A stretch of DNA of 64,000 nt from Wyeomyia smithii (lineage: Eukaryota; Arthropoda; Insecta; Diptera; Culicidae). Position 1 is the stretch's first letter. Every line of letters begins with the position of its first letter. Where the stretch lies: the NCBI RefSeq assembly GCF_029784165.1, contig NC_073696.1, positions 237,754,892 through 237,818,891 of the forward strand, given 5' to 3'. The notes beneath the pieces are model-generated. The model did not search any database. It was not told the DNA's origin and was given only the letters and a program-made list of their open reading frames with translations. Both the position numbers and the translations under genes were made by a program. Shown here piece by piece: positions 10,265 through 21,303 of this stretch.

Positions 10265-11340
10265 GGATCGAAACCCGTACAGTATCGAAATCCGTACACC
10301 TTGATTTTTTTCTTCAGTTTTAAGCATTATAAAAGTGAAAATTCATATGATAGTTACATGTACATATCCGTTATGTTGTTGGCCTTCTGTTAAAGTAAAC
10401 TACGCGCAAGTAGGCCATGAAATAAAAATATTAAAAATGAAAAATCAATCGTGTATCGGTTTCAGTTGTCATTTCGTTGTATCGTTAGAAAATTTACTAA
10501 GGAAACGTTCTTCAGATAAAAACGATTTTCAAGTGTGATATAAGTGTTTTACACTGTGAATCTTTTTAAAATTGATGGAAAAGGTAAGTCTTTGTCATTT
10601 TCGAGCTGTATATTGTCTAATAAATAGTGTAAGTTGTATTTATTCAACAAAAACTGTGCCGTACGGATTTTGATTCTTGTTATTTGCTTGAATCGAAATC
10701 CGTACAGCGTGTGTATCATGCTTATATTGTTGAACTTTCTTCTTGTTTTCAGCATATAATGGAAGAAAACATGTATAAATATACGCAAACAATTTTAAAC
10801 GATCTGTGACTGAGGTGCGCAAAGGAGAGTCGTACCGGGAAGCTTCGAGAGATTCCGGCGTTCCGGTTACTACGAAACGCTACGAAAATTGCACTATTTC
10901 AGCTGATATCAAAAATTAGAAAACCGTGTGAAACTTTAGGAGCCAGTTGATCCTCAAAATATTCTTATTCGGTAATTTAAAGATAAATTATAAATAAAAG
11001 ATGTTCATTTTCGTACTTCTTCATCTATACGGAGTTTGATTTATTGTTGTATGGACTTTGATTCAGTCTATATCGCGTGTGTGCGGATTTCGATTCAAAA
11101 GTGTACGGGTTTTGATTCAGACAAAAAACTGTGTACGGATTTCGATTCAAAACATGTTCTATTTAAACATGATTTTTTCGAGTTTCGGAGTGATTTTAAT
11201 CATTTTACTGAAAAAAAAAAAAGAAATAAAATATATGTAGACCTATAACTTAACATGTCAGTTTAAAGCAATATGTGATTTCTTGATTTTATATTGACCG
11301 TCGAAGATTATCATGTGCTTAGGTGTACGGATTTCGATCC
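10265..11340. repeat. Ten copies of GTACGGATTTCGATTC
   Basis: Copies (forward or reverse, most with one or two mismatches) lie at 10265-10281 (reverse), 10284-10298 (reverse), 10661-10676, 10689-10706 (reverse), 11027-11042, 11049-11065, 11081-11097, 11103-11119, 11133-11149 and 11325-11340. The outermost ones form part of the terminal inverted repeats. Repeated subterminal motifs are commonly transposase-binding sites; that role is inference here. Confidence 0.85.
10759..10919 (+). pseudogene. Helix-turn-helix fragment, possibly pogo/psq-like transposase N-terminus
   Basis: An ATG at 10759 opens MEENMYKYTQTILNDL, which stops at 10809. The +1 frame continues with VRKGESYREASRDSGVPVTT and ends at a TAG (10917-10919). 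Together the two pieces resemble the psq-type helix-turn-helix at the start of pogo-like transposases (basic start, then a G.S.REA....VP pattern). The frameshift and the lack of a catalytic domain make it a relic. Its position inside a TA-flanked element agrees with this reading, but the similarity is short. Confidence 0.45.
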
Positions 11341-11499
11341 AACACGGTATTCATGTCTAAAAATTATATCAAATACATTTGAGCGCAAGTTATTATAAGT
11401 TATGAAATTTAAATCTAATTATAAAATAATTTGTGTCAGATCAACAAAATTTATAAAAAGGCTTTTGGTTTGTGGTCAGTTTAGTACGAAATGCTACCG

Positions 11500-12640
11500 C
11501 TACGTGGCGCTAGTATGCACCTATTTTAAGGTGTTTTGGACCTTATTTAGCCCACAATTCTTACTTCCCAAAGAATAGCGGTTCTTGTCAAATTTTATGC
11601 AAAAGTACGGATTGCATGTCTACCGCACCTGTTTTCATGCTGGGAATTTCGAGTTTAGTAAAGCAGTTTAATAAGAACTTGATTGTATCTCTACAGACAA
11701 AAACTTGAGGCCAAAAATCCTATCCAATCGGTTCAGCAAAAAAACTTTAGTTTTTTTCTGAGAAAATTTAATCACTGATTTGCTGAAAACTGCTTCTTTC
11801 TGGGTGATTGGATTCTCGAGATAATATTAGTTTATGACACCCGAAATCAAACACATATTAGCGCTACGTAGTGCTTCTTTTTCCAACCAAATTATCCATA
11901 AACCGAAAACCTGTGACCTCCAGAATAACTTTAATAAAGACCGTAACTTTGTAACCGAATGAATTAACGGAATAAAATGAGTAGAGAATAATGAAAACTA
12001 CTGAATTCTAGACCAAACACCCTGCAATTTTAGATTAGTTTTCTTGAAGACCGCAGCTTTCTTAGTGATTGCATTCGCGAAATAAATTTATTTCAAAATA
12101 CTCAAAACTACATGTACACCAGCACCACGTATAAGTTTCAGGCCATGCTGAACTGTATTCCAACTAGAAGTTCTTATCCTCCTGAATAACATCGCTGAAA
12201 TCTACTATTTTCGCAGTGACAGGATTCAAAGGTTAAATTAGGTTAAAATATTTAAAATTATGCGCGCACTAGTGCCATGATGTAGTAGAATGTCAAATCA
12301 AAATTGCACCCCCTCCTGAACAACTTTGCTGAAGATCGCAACTATCTAAGTGGTAAGATTCACGAAAATCAATCAAATCAATCAAATCAATCTCTCTGAC
12401 CATAAATCGGATCTCTAAAATGTTTGTGATGAATTGGCTCGTTGAGATGTTTCCCGAAGGAAGTTTTCTGAAAATTCCTCGAATTTTGGTCCAAAGGAAA
12501 GGAGTCCGCTATAGGTCAATTTATCCTACATGTACCCTAACACAGCTTTGCAGTTGAATTTTAAATCATACTGTCCGCCTCCCTTGACTTTCAGAACAAC
12601 TTTACTGAAGACCATAACTCTCCAGGTTGCCGGAATCACG
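11500..12640. repeat. Degenerate ~150-190-bp noncoding repeat
   Basis: Strongly diverged units recur with the elements CCTCCTGAACAACTTTGCTG, AAGACCGCAACTTTCTAAGT, GATTGGATTCRCGAAATAA and a GCGCTAGTG/CACTAGCGCC-type core. Recognisable phases are near 11790, 11930, 12040, 12185, 12315 and 12595. A related unit occurs inside the element at 23832-24656 (24230-24420). No coding capacity is supported. Confidence 0.55.
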
Positions 12641-13080
12641 AAATAGAGTAAGATTAATCTTCCCATCTACGGTGACATTAAACTTTTGGGGATTTAGCGT
12701 GATTCTCCTATTAACCTATAGTGGACCACTCGTAAGACTAATTCAATTTATTCGTAGACTCGAAACATTTCCAGGAATCTTTTATCAGGAAATATCTTAT
12801 CCAGCCAATCTGAAACAGAATCACAAGAACATTTTTATATTCCGATTCAGGTTAAAACGGAAATAAATTAATTTGAAGAGTGGTCCGTTATAGGATAGGC
12901 GTGAATAGGTTGATTTACCCTATAAATGCTCCCTTTGATTTTGGTGCAGATTGGCTGGATAAAATATTTCCCGATGAAAATTTTCTGCAAATCTCTTGAG
13001 TTTTCGCGTAACTTGAGTTAATCTGGTGGGTGGTCACTATAAGAAGGAGGTCCAATGTGAGTTAATTTACCCTAACTCAA
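12380..13080. repeat. Diverged repeat units in both orientations
   Basis: The unit at about 12940-13075 (CAGATTGGCTGGATAAAATA, TTTTCTGCAAATCTCTTGAG) matches an inverted unit at about 12690-12835 (...ATATCTTATCCAGCCAATCTG) and a further direct unit at about 12420-12540. The inverted pair could fold back. The family is unknown. Confidence 0.55.
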
Positions 13081-13325
13081 ATTTCTAGAATTCGTTCATA
13101 TCCATCACGATTTTGGTTTAACCAGAGAAAGGACATTAGACACAAGAAAGCCTTAAACTATAAATATAGACTGTTTCGTAAATTTCTTGTGACTGTAAAT
13201 AAAGAAGACTGAAATCGATGATCTGAAAACATTCTTAACTGGTCCACTCATGATACATCACCCTACAGATGAAGCGTTTGCTCAAGAAATATTGAAAGCC
13301 AAGCAGTGATTTAAATTGTCAATGA

Positions 13326-14134
13326 TTATCCTATAGTTTGGCTTGTATAGAATGTTTTTCTGTCACCTGAAGGATAATTTCTAACTTTCGTATCGAAGCT
13401 CGTGTATGCAACTTGTTCCACACCATGATTAACAAAAGCAACATTTGCTAAATATGTTTCGCCTGTCCGTAAACTAAACAGATGTACTGAGATTCCTTCC
13501 CAAACAAGCAATCACATCCAATCCGGTCCATTGTACGAACGGCTATTTTAGTCCTTTCAGAAGGCTCACGCGTGACTGACCCTTCGACAGCTGTCCGCAA
13601 TGTTGAGCTTCTTGCTCGGTTAAGGCCGTCTCTTTCCATTCTAAGAATAATTTTCTCCGCTTGCATCGGGTCAGACATCCACCGGTGCAGCGCACACAGG
13701 TTCAAGTTTTGTGTCCAGCAACGATAGCCTGTCCGTGCATTACATTGTACCTCCGCAGAATGTGACGCCTCTGAGCATGAAAAGCCCAATTTAGGCTTAG
13801 CTTCAGTTAATCCCGAAGACCGATCTGGACCAGCTGGCTTTCAAATGAGGATGTATGTTCGATTAGAAATCACAGCACGTAGACGTAGGTCCATTCGCTA
13901 GCCGGACTTTAGATTCAGTTCATAAAACTCGATTGGATTTACTTGTTTCCGTCGAATACTCGATGTTGAAGCCCATCCCACCCTGTCTGTCATGTCAATT
14001 TGAAGATGATGCGCGGTACGATAGGTAGTGACAGATTTGACCGTCCTCCGTTGTCTGCTGCCACTCTTGATTGTAGTCGGATAAATTTGCATCAATTTAA
14101 AACAAGCTTGGACGAGTATGGAATTATCCAACAA
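13326..14134 (-). pseudogene. Unrecognised coding-like sequence
   Basis: Three minus-strand open frames follow each other: 14134-13898 (78 residues), 13789-13448 (113 residues) and 13511-13326 (61 residues). The last two overlap and could be one protein with a frameshift near 13480. The last contains SLRTGETYLANVAFVNHGVE, which looks like real protein in composition. I do not recognise a family, a domain, a signal peptide or membrane segments. It could be a decayed host gene, an uncommon transposon or an old viral insertion; chance open frames are also possible. Confidence 0.3.
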
Positions 14135-14847
14135 TAGACCTTTCTTTTATGATCATGCGAGCTCGGTTTAAATTGACCTTTTTGTGCTTTCACAGTTAAT
14201 CTTCAAAGAAACGACTCACCAGTCCAGGTTTTGTTTCGTCGCATCCAAAAGACCTTTTCTTATCGTAAAGTTATCGAAGTTTTTTGTTAAGTCACCAAGC
14301 TTTTTTCTGCAACGGGCAATTACACGACGGCATCCTTGTTGGGAACTTAGAAACCCGGCCTGGGTGAGGTTGAGTAATTAGAATCAATTTATGCGGAAAC
14401 GTGGGTTTTTTGGCGATAAATCTTTTCTCGATACTGTTCCTACGTGCTGCTTGCTAGCCAACCTAATTTATACACCGCGTCTGATTCTACTAAAGTTTCC
14501 TGATTATAATCAAGGCAGCTTCTAGAAAAAAGGAGTATTAGAAATTCACTCAGCAGTCTAAATTGTAGCTAGAAAAGGAAAAAATGATAACAAAAAGTTA
14601 TTCTTACATAGTCTCATTGTTTTCAGATTCCAAAAATTTTTAAAGTCCGGGAAAGGTTGAACATTTTTTAGACGCCTTGTAATTTTAAATCAAACTATAA
14701 TTGCTTTAAAAGCACTTATTATTTTTATGTAACATTTTATCCGTTTTCTAACTCTTGTTATCATAATATTTTGTTTCATTGCAAATTACAGTAATTATGT
14801 TATTTTGTTTCTGGCATCCTATAATACTTTCTTATGAAATTTGACGT
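14135..14847. other. No gene seen
   Basis: AT-rich sequence without recognisable transposon ends, coding frames or RNA genes. Confidence 0.4.
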
Positions 14848-15440
14848 AGGGGTACTGGGGGTAAGCCCGGCACTGAGGGTAAGACCGGCACCCCCAGGGT
14901 TTGACTAGAAAACACTAATTAACTATGTTTTGGAATATGTGAAGTGTTGATATTGATTGTTTTAGACATTTCAAGACACATCAAAGCCACCATGAAACGT
15001 TAAACGTCAAAAAAATAGAGAAAACACACGCTACTGGAGCTGATGCGTAAATGGATGAAACTTTTCGAAAGTGGAACTTAAGCTTTTATTCATTTGAAAA
15101 GACTAGAAAAAAATTTTCGTTGTTCTACAATTTATTTCCTGTATTGTTAGCAATCACAAGGATTCGATCTGCGGTAAATTGAAACGATGAATTAGCAGAA
15201 ATACTCTTTTTAATAAAATGTGTGCTGTCAGGGTAAGACGGTCACCCAGTAAAAGGGGTAAGTCCGACATGGTTTGAGGTTAGTTAAATGTTACTGACAC
15301 ATATTTCTCATCTTTTACCGATGTCTCGCTGCTAAATAAAATATAAAAAACGACTTGCACTCAAGCTCTTCTGTGATTTATGAATGGTTTCAAGGATTAT
15401 GAGAGGTGTCGAATGTACTGAATCAAGTCACAAGTGTTCA

Positions 15441-16522
15441 GTTCTGCCAGATCGACGCTGAAGAGTGCGATTAAGGCCAGCAAGAGGGCCTGTTTCGATA
15501 GGCTATGCGCGAGTATCAATACGAACCCGTGGGGTGACGCCTACAGGATCGTAATGGCCAAGACCAAAGGCACGCTGGCGCCTGCAGAGCGATCACCAGC
15601 GATGCTGGAGCGAATCATCGAGGGACTCTTTCCGCGCCACGAGCCAAGTCCTTGGCCTCCGGCGGTCGAGTCTCACGTCCGACGTTCCAGTATCTCAGAC
15701 ACAGACCAGGGAGGATCGGCCAACCTGCCGAGCATCCAATCCGTGGGCGACGACAGCCGTGTCGAGGTTCAGGAGGAGGCAAGGGCTACGAATGAGGAAC
15801 TCATCGTGATCGCCAACTCTCTAAAGGTGAGCAAGGCACCGGGACCGGATGGTATCCCTAACCTGGCAATCAGGCTGGCGATAAAAACGGCCCCCGGGCT
15901 GTTCCGAGTAGTCATGTAGAGGTGCCTGGATGACTGTCTCTTTCCGGATAGGTGGAAGCGGCAGAAATTGGTCCTACTGCCGAAAGCTGGGAAACCACCA
16001 GGTGACCCATCGGCATATAGGCCTATCTGCCTGCTAGACACGGCGAGCAAGGTTAAGCACCTTATTTAGAGGAATAGAGAGGTTAGAGGATTATCCTCAA
16101 CAGACTGGTGAGGTACACAGAGGGTGTAAACGGCCTGGCAAGCAACCAGTTCGGCTTCCGGAAGGGCAGGTCCACGCTGGATGCCATCGCCTCCGTCACC
16201 AAGACGGCGGAGATAGCACTCCAGCGCAAGAGAAAGGGAATACGCTATTGCGCAATCGTCACGCTCGACGTGAAGAATGCGTTCAATAGCGCCAGTTGGG
16301 ACTCCATAGCGCTCGCGCTCAGGAGCATCCAAGTACCGGTGTCGCTGTACAAGATTCTGGAAAATTACTTCCAGAATCGAGTACTGGTTTACAACACAGA
16401 GGAGGGTCAGAAGTGCGTTCCAATCACCGCAGGGGTTCCGCAAGGTTCCATCCTGGGTCCGGTGTTGTGGAACGTCATGTATAACGGGGTGTTGAAACTA
16501 AAGTTTCCTGTAGGGGCTGATC
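15441..16522 (+). pseudogene. R1-clade ORF2: reverse transcriptase, N-terminal part
   Basis: Visible motifs in order are SKAPGPDGIPNLAIRLAI (about 15820-15880), a premature TAG at 15917-15919, then in the same frame FPDRWKRQKLVLLPKAGKPP and AYRPICLLDT (to about 16040). A frameshift near 16060-16085 follows, then ASNQFGFRKGRSTLDAI (from about 16140), the catalytic VTLDVKNAFNSASW and AGVPQGSILGPVLWN (about 16430-16475). The frame is lost again near 16515, just before the FADD motif. The endonuclease and ORF1 are absent because of 5' truncation. Three lesions show it is non-functional. Confidence 0.93.
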
Positions 16523-17548
16523 GTCGGCTTTGCAGACGACATAACGCTAAAGGTTTACGGCGAGTCGATCGAAGAGGTCGAGTTGACGGCTGCGCATTGC
16601 ATAAGGAAAGTCGAGAACTGGATGCGCTCCAGGAAACTGGAGCTCGCGCACCATAAGACGGAGGTCACGGTTGTGAACAACCGTAAATCGGAGCAACAGG
16701 CGGTGGTCAGAGTCGGAGACTGCACCATCACCTCAAAGCGATCGTTGAAGCTCTTGGGGGTTATGGGCGACGACAAGAGGGCCTCATCGGCTGTTGCAGC
16801 ACTATCTCGTATGATGTCCAATAGCTTAGCGGTCTATGGCAGCAAGCGAAGACTTCTTGCCAGCGTGGTTTCGTCCATACTTAGGTATGGTGGGCCAGTA
16901 TGGTCCAGAGCGCTAGGTACTAAAAGTTACCGCGGTAAACTGGAAAGTACCTACAGGCTCATGTGCCTACGAGTTGTGAGTGCGTATCGTACGGTGTCAT
17001 ACGATGCAATCTGTGTCTTGTCCGGCATGATGCCTATCAGCATCGCCATCAAGGAGGACAGAGAGTGTTTTGACCAACGTGACACAAGGGGCATACGAGG
17101 CACCAGAAGGTCATTCTCGATGCTCCGTTGGCAGAGGGAATGGTCTAATTCCACAAAAGGCAGATGGACGCACCGACTTATTCCGGAGATATCCGGCTGG
17201 GTCGGGAGGCGACATGGCGAGGTGAACTTCCACCTGACACAGATCCTGTCAGGCCATGGTTGCTTCAGGCAATATCTGCACAGGTTCGGACACGCTGGGT
17301 CCCCCATGTGTCCCGAGTTCGTGGAAGAGGAGGAGACTGCAGAGCATGTCTTCTTCGTATGCCCCCGTTTCGTAAGAGCGCGGAGCAACATGATGGCTGT
17401 GAGCGGGCCTGGCACTACTCCGGACAATCTTGTCCGGAGGATGTGCGACGACCCGGACATCTGGAACGCGGCCTGGAGCTACAACGTGTGTGGCGGGTCA
17501 ATCACCAACACGCCAGTGGTAGCTAACTACCAGTCTCCAGGTAGTTAG
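16523..17548 (+). pseudogene. R1-clade ORF2: reverse transcriptase active site to C-terminus
   Basis: The active site FADD lies at 16529-16540. It is followed by IRKVENWMRSRKLELAHHKT and KLLGV (thumb), then a long C-terminal domain. That domain ends in a cysteine/histidine motif (CPEFVEEEETAEHVFFVCPRF-type: Cys, then His and Cys about 11 and 16 residues later), typical of R1-clade ORF2. The frame is open from 16583 to the stop at 17546-17548. The 3' untranslated region runs to the poly(A) run. Confidence 0.9.
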
Positions 17549-18614
17549 CTAGGAGGTTATAAGAGTAAAGAGGGTGCATCACGCACAAAAGCCACTTCCC
17601 GACGTAATACTTAACCGTCGTTCCGGGAAGAACAGGGCTGGAGACTGGAGGGGTTTTAGTGGGTCGGGACAGGGATCAGTAGGTGTCTGGGGGAGTGTAA
17701 CTACCCCAGCATCTCTCCCCTAGTCTCATCCCCACACCCTGAGTTCTCTTCTCAGGTGTCTGTTTGCAGATTTCCCCGCCAACTTAAAAAAAAAAAAAAA
17801 AAGAAAGTCACAAGTGTTCACCGGAACTTGTTCCGGCAATCTCCCCAAAACCAGCTGACCGACAACAGCCAAATTCAACAGTAACGTACAGAAATGTAAG
17901 ATCTCTCATTCGGCGGTTTCCGAGTTCAAATTGGTTCAGTTGTTTCGAGTAAATTCATGGACAAACTTAGGTGCTGGTGTTACCCCCAAGGGGTGCCGGT
18001 TTCACCCGCACTGGTTGCTAAACGACGTTTTTATCTTAGTTTCAAAACTTCATTATTTCTTGTCAAATAACAGTTTGAAAGTACTGACAGTCTTCATATC
18101 TTGTTGAAAACAATCTGGGCAATGATTCTGTGAAGGAAATCTAACAATATTTGCCATCAAGTCCTACTAAAGGATCATTTTCCTTAGGGGGCCGGGCTTT
18201 CCCCCAGTACCCCTGCTATTGGCGGGTTTAATAAGGACATACGAGTGGGTAAAAGAAAGAATAGTTAGGCAGGTATTAGACGGCGCAAATATTTGCTAGT
18301 TTTGGCACGATTTTTACTGGCACAAAATAAAATCTGTATGAAAAAATCACAAGAAGGTTGTATGCAAAGCCACGACCGCAAGGCTGAAGTAGAATACTTT
18401 TACAAGAAAGATAACCTGGCTGTTTGCGTGTCAGTCATTTTTTCTAGTAAATAAACGTTGACCGTTCATTGGCAGTATTGTAATTTCTTTTTGTCTGATA
18501 TTTTGAATGAAGTTCATTGGATATTTTTAAATTTTGTGCAAATGAGAAGTTGAAGTGCTGCCGAATTGTAATATGCACATTTAATACGACATCATTAAAC
18601 GGGAACGGAACAAA

Positions 18615-18768
18615 GGCTACGGTTATGCAGAATGCCGGCGCGTACGATTCGCCTTACCGTGGTGAAATTTACAGCTTTTTTGAAGGCGAAGTAGAGTTAT
18701 ACATTTCAACAGATTTCGTCTTGCCGAATCGCATCGCGCCGTTATTTGCGTTCTGCATGACCGTAGCC
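18615..18768. repeat. Nested hairpin element (GGCTACGG...CCGTAGCC)
   Basis: The arms are about 45 bp: GGCTACGGTTATGCAGAA at the left and TTCTGCATGACCGTAGCC at the right, flanked by AAA on both sides. A second, inner inverted pair is present (GAAATTTACAGC-type). The orthologous position in copy 3 (58649-58813) holds the same element. Confidence 0.8.
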
Positions 18769-18952
18769 AAACACTAAGCGACGCAAACACGTAATAATAG
18801 TCAGAGTATGCATGTAGATGAAGATAATTAACTTTGGATTATAGCGCAAAACGAGAAAATATTAACTCTTCAAATAATCATTTGTGTTCTTCAAATTTCA
18901 GTTGTTCAATTTAATATCCGATGAAATGTTTGTTTATTATCTGATGAAGCTC

Positions 18953-19040
18953 TTATATAGGCCAAATGATGCATTCCCAATTTACTAGGTCCATAACTCT
19001 GCCGACCGTGCTTGGGAAAGCGCGGTATAACGACCAATCA
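18953..19040 (-). promoter_or_regulatory. TATA plus inverted-CCAAT promoter-like module
   Basis: On the minus strand, CTATATAAGAGC (TATA at 18953-18959) lies about 75 bp downstream of CTGATTGGTCG (inverted CCAAT, 19034-19038). The same pair recurs in repeat copies at 40971/41051, 59000/59077 and 61751/61831. The spacing and conservation suggest a polymerase II promoter carried by the repeat family; no transcript can be demonstrated from sequence. Confidence 0.3.
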
Positions 19041-19731
19041 GAGGTCGAATTTTGTGTTTTGACAAGGCTTAAGAGTTTTCAATAGTACGATAGTTCGAAA
19101 GATAAAATTGCAATTTCATGCATTTGGTAGAAATCTTTCAAGATTTTCTAATCGATTGCTGCAAAAACGAAGGAAATCCATCGAAAACTAACCGATTTAT
19201 TAGCATTTGAAATTTTTCTCACTTTTTTCAGTGTTAGATTTTCATTTTACATCCCTATGTAGCCGAACTTCCTGAGAGAAGTATTCCAATTCAAAATTAA
19301 ATCTTCATTAATTCAGAAAGGTGTTTTCACATTGAAAACTAGACACGGCTTTACTGGAGGAAGTGTTGGCAAATGCAAAGGCAAAATCTACCGCTAATAC
19401 CACCGCTATCATACGAAAGCGCGTCGTTTCATGTGGGGAATATCAACAACGAAAAATGACGCGCGTCTAAGCATAACCCGAACTGTTTCGCCGTGCTGCT
19501 CCCATTTACCTTTACATCGGCCTCAGGGAAGTACCGGCTGCATCTGCATCTACCGCTGAGGCTGTCACTATACTGCTATTGATACCAAAAGCTATTAACT
19601 CTTCAAATAAGTGTGTTATTTGTTCTCAAAAGAACAATTGTTCAATTCAAAATCGGATTTACGCAATCGCATCTCTGTAATATTACCGACAATAATATTC
19701 TTCTGAACAAACTGATACAACTTTCCCAATA

Positions 19732-19861
19732 GGCATCTGCCATAATAGACGCGAAAAGTGACGCGAACCGATTCGCTCAGCTGTAGGTTAATGTACAGCC
19801 ATCAGTAGAGCTGTACATCAACCTACGGCCGAGCGAATCGGTTCGCGCCGCTTTTCGCGTC
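19732..19861. repeat. Nested PIF/Harbinger-like hairpin element, truncated
   Basis: The left arm (GGCATCTGCCATAATAGACG, CGAAAAG, CGAACCGATTCGCTC) pairs with the right arm ending CGCCGCTTTTCGCGTC. The right terminus is lost compared with the complete version at 59881-60026. Confidence 0.75.
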
Positions 19862-19984
19862 ACTGAAACAGCATTTTAGTTTCGCGACACTGAAACAGCA
19901 TTTTAGTGGAGGGAGTGTCGTTGCATCAGCTGACCCTGCTACTATCGATGCTGATATACCCGCTGCAACAGCTACGCTATGCAT

Positions 19985-20180
19985 AGCCATGCCACAGTTG
20001 TGGCCGCTATACGCTGGCCCAACTGCTGAGCACCTGCAACGCTATCCGTAGCCATGCCACAGTTGTGGCCGCTATTGGTATCCGCTGTACCTGCATCTGC
20101 TGGCCCTGCTGCTATCGATGGTGAGATCCGCTGAAACTGCTACGCTTATTCGCAGCCATGCCACAGTTGTGGCCGCTATC
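19985..20180 (+). repeat. Tandem units around the palindrome CCACAGTTGTGG
   Basis: Three copies of GCCATGCCACAGTTGTGGCC occur, centred at about 19998, 20063 and 20167. They are embedded in GCTGCTATCGATG-type triplet-rich sequence. Similar units occur in the other two repeat copies. Confidence 0.8.
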
Positions 20181-21222
20181 CGCTATCGATGGTACCCACT
20201 GCTCGCTCCCGCTGCTGCTAAAGGGAGGACTGCTGTCGTCGCTGTTCAGAACTACTATGAGCGGCTTCGACTAAAACAGGCTCTTATATAGGGATGAAAA
20301 TAGGAATGAATTATTTTACGTACGTGGTGGAATGATATAACTTGAAAAATATGTGTGACTTCATTCTGGTTCAGAGCGATCATTTGATAAGCTCCACCTC
20401 TTTTTTCAGTTTCTAAAGTTTTTCCTTAGTTTCGTAGCACGGATGCACAAAAATGATTTCTTGTGAACATTCTGTCGAGCCGGACCGATAGCACTCTCAT
20501 TGAAGCAACAAAATAACATGTTTTGTGTCGTGTTGTGCAGCTTGGTTGAAGAAAATGTTCCCGTCCCCATGTCGCATGTAAGCAGATTATTGCGTTCAGT
20601 AGACAGTAGATAGTGTATCCAGCGAATAAACACCGATGGTGCTCTCACACACGCAACGGTTTCAACCCGTATTTTATTGCGGTTTGTAACATCAAGCGAT
20701 TTCGTTTGCTCGCTGTTGCGTGTTGCATCATGTGACAACTTGGCAGCTGGGAGACGACGAAATTCTGTTTACGCTGATTGATTGAATCGTCTTTATATAA
20801 GCTCTGCATAGTCGAACTAACTGCTTTTGTGAATGCGTTCTAACAGGGCAGTTTATTATTCAATGTCGGTTATGCTGATCGCAGCATTTGCGCTGCCCCT
20901 ACAGTGGGGAGTTTACTAAATAAAGTAAAAATTAGACAACTACAACAGAATTTGATTGCATCCCGCACAGAATGTCTGCTTGTGTTGTTGCCAGAAAATT
21001 ATTAACCTTCAATTATTTTTTTATTTGCCTTCAAAAAAGCATTTTGCTGTTCAAAATCGGTTGCTAATTACAACCTTTGAGCTGTCCTAACATTGGGAGA
21101 ATTAAGATACACGGACAATATGCACTGGGGAAGCTATTTCACATTCAGTAAATAAGACGGGTGCGACAAATTTTAATTGCTAGGATGCAACACAGAATAC
21201 TTGCTTGCGTTGACATAAATTA

Positions 21223-21303
21223 CTAACTTTCAATGACTTGTTTATTTGCCTTCAAAAAGGCATTTTGATTTCCAAAATTGGATGTCCTGATGGCAATCTT
21301 CAT
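21223..21303 (-). other. 26-codon open frame conserved between repeat copies
   Basis: This small frame starts at the ATG at 21303 and includes IRTSNFGNQNAFLKANKQ. Copy 3 has the same frame at 61403-61483 with one amino-acid change (A to V at residue 4). It lies downstream of the minus-strand TATA-like module. Conservation may simply reflect recent duplication. Confidence 0.2.

Larger units (their letters stand above)
10258..11347. mobile_element. TA-flanked DNA transposon with reiterated terminal motif
   Basis: The termini are inverted: CCGTGCTGGATCGAAACCCG at the left (10258) and GGATTTCGATCCAACACGG at the right (to 11347). TA flanks both sides (10256-10257 and 11348-11349), the target duplication of Tc1/mariner/pogo elements. 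The core of the terminal repeat, GTACGGATTTCGATTC, recurs inside in both orientations (see the separate entry). A short, broken helix-turn-helix coding remnant lies at 10759-10919. Total length is 1090 bp, so the element is non-autonomous or a deletion derivative. Confidence 0.8.
15441..17804 (+). mobile_element. R1-clade non-LTR retrotransposon, 5'-truncated
   Basis: The insertion is bounded by a perfect 16-bp target duplication, AAGTCACAAGTGTTCA (15425-15440 and 17805-17820). It starts within ORF2 just before the reverse transcriptase and ends with a 3' untranslated region and a poly(A) run (17784-17801). The poly(A) tail, 5' truncation and long target duplication show insertion by target-primed reverse transcription. 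R1-clade identity rests on reverse-transcriptase motifs and the C-terminal cysteine/histidine motif. The site is inside a DNA transposon and not 28S rDNA, so this is not a site-specific R1 at its usual target. Confidence 0.92.
14848..18214. mobile_element. DNA element with AGGGGTACTGGGGG inverted termini
   Basis: The left end reads AGGGGTACTGGGGGTAAGCC and the right end is its reverse complement with one mismatch (GGGCTTTCCCCCAGTACCCCT, ending at 18214). Related GGGTAAG.CCGGCACC motifs recur just inside at 14876, 15229, 15255 and, inverted, 17970-18010. About 0.58 kb (left) and 0.39 kb (right) of AT-rich noncoding sequence belong to the element; the rest is an inserted retrotransposon (15441-17804). 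I see no transposase and no clear target duplication, so the superfamily is undetermined. Confidence 0.7.

Noticed and set aside
15441..17804. 28S rDNA-inserted R1
   Set aside because: Flanks are a DNA transposon and no rRNA sequence is present.
18517..18777. 86-residue plus-strand frame
   Set aside because: It runs through a hairpin element nested in the repeat family; copy 3 disrupts the frame.
20406..20738. 110-residue minus-strand frame shared with 60604-60918
   Set aside because: Shared because both lie in copies of the same repeat. The ends differ by a frameshifting indel between copies, and no domain or signal is visible.
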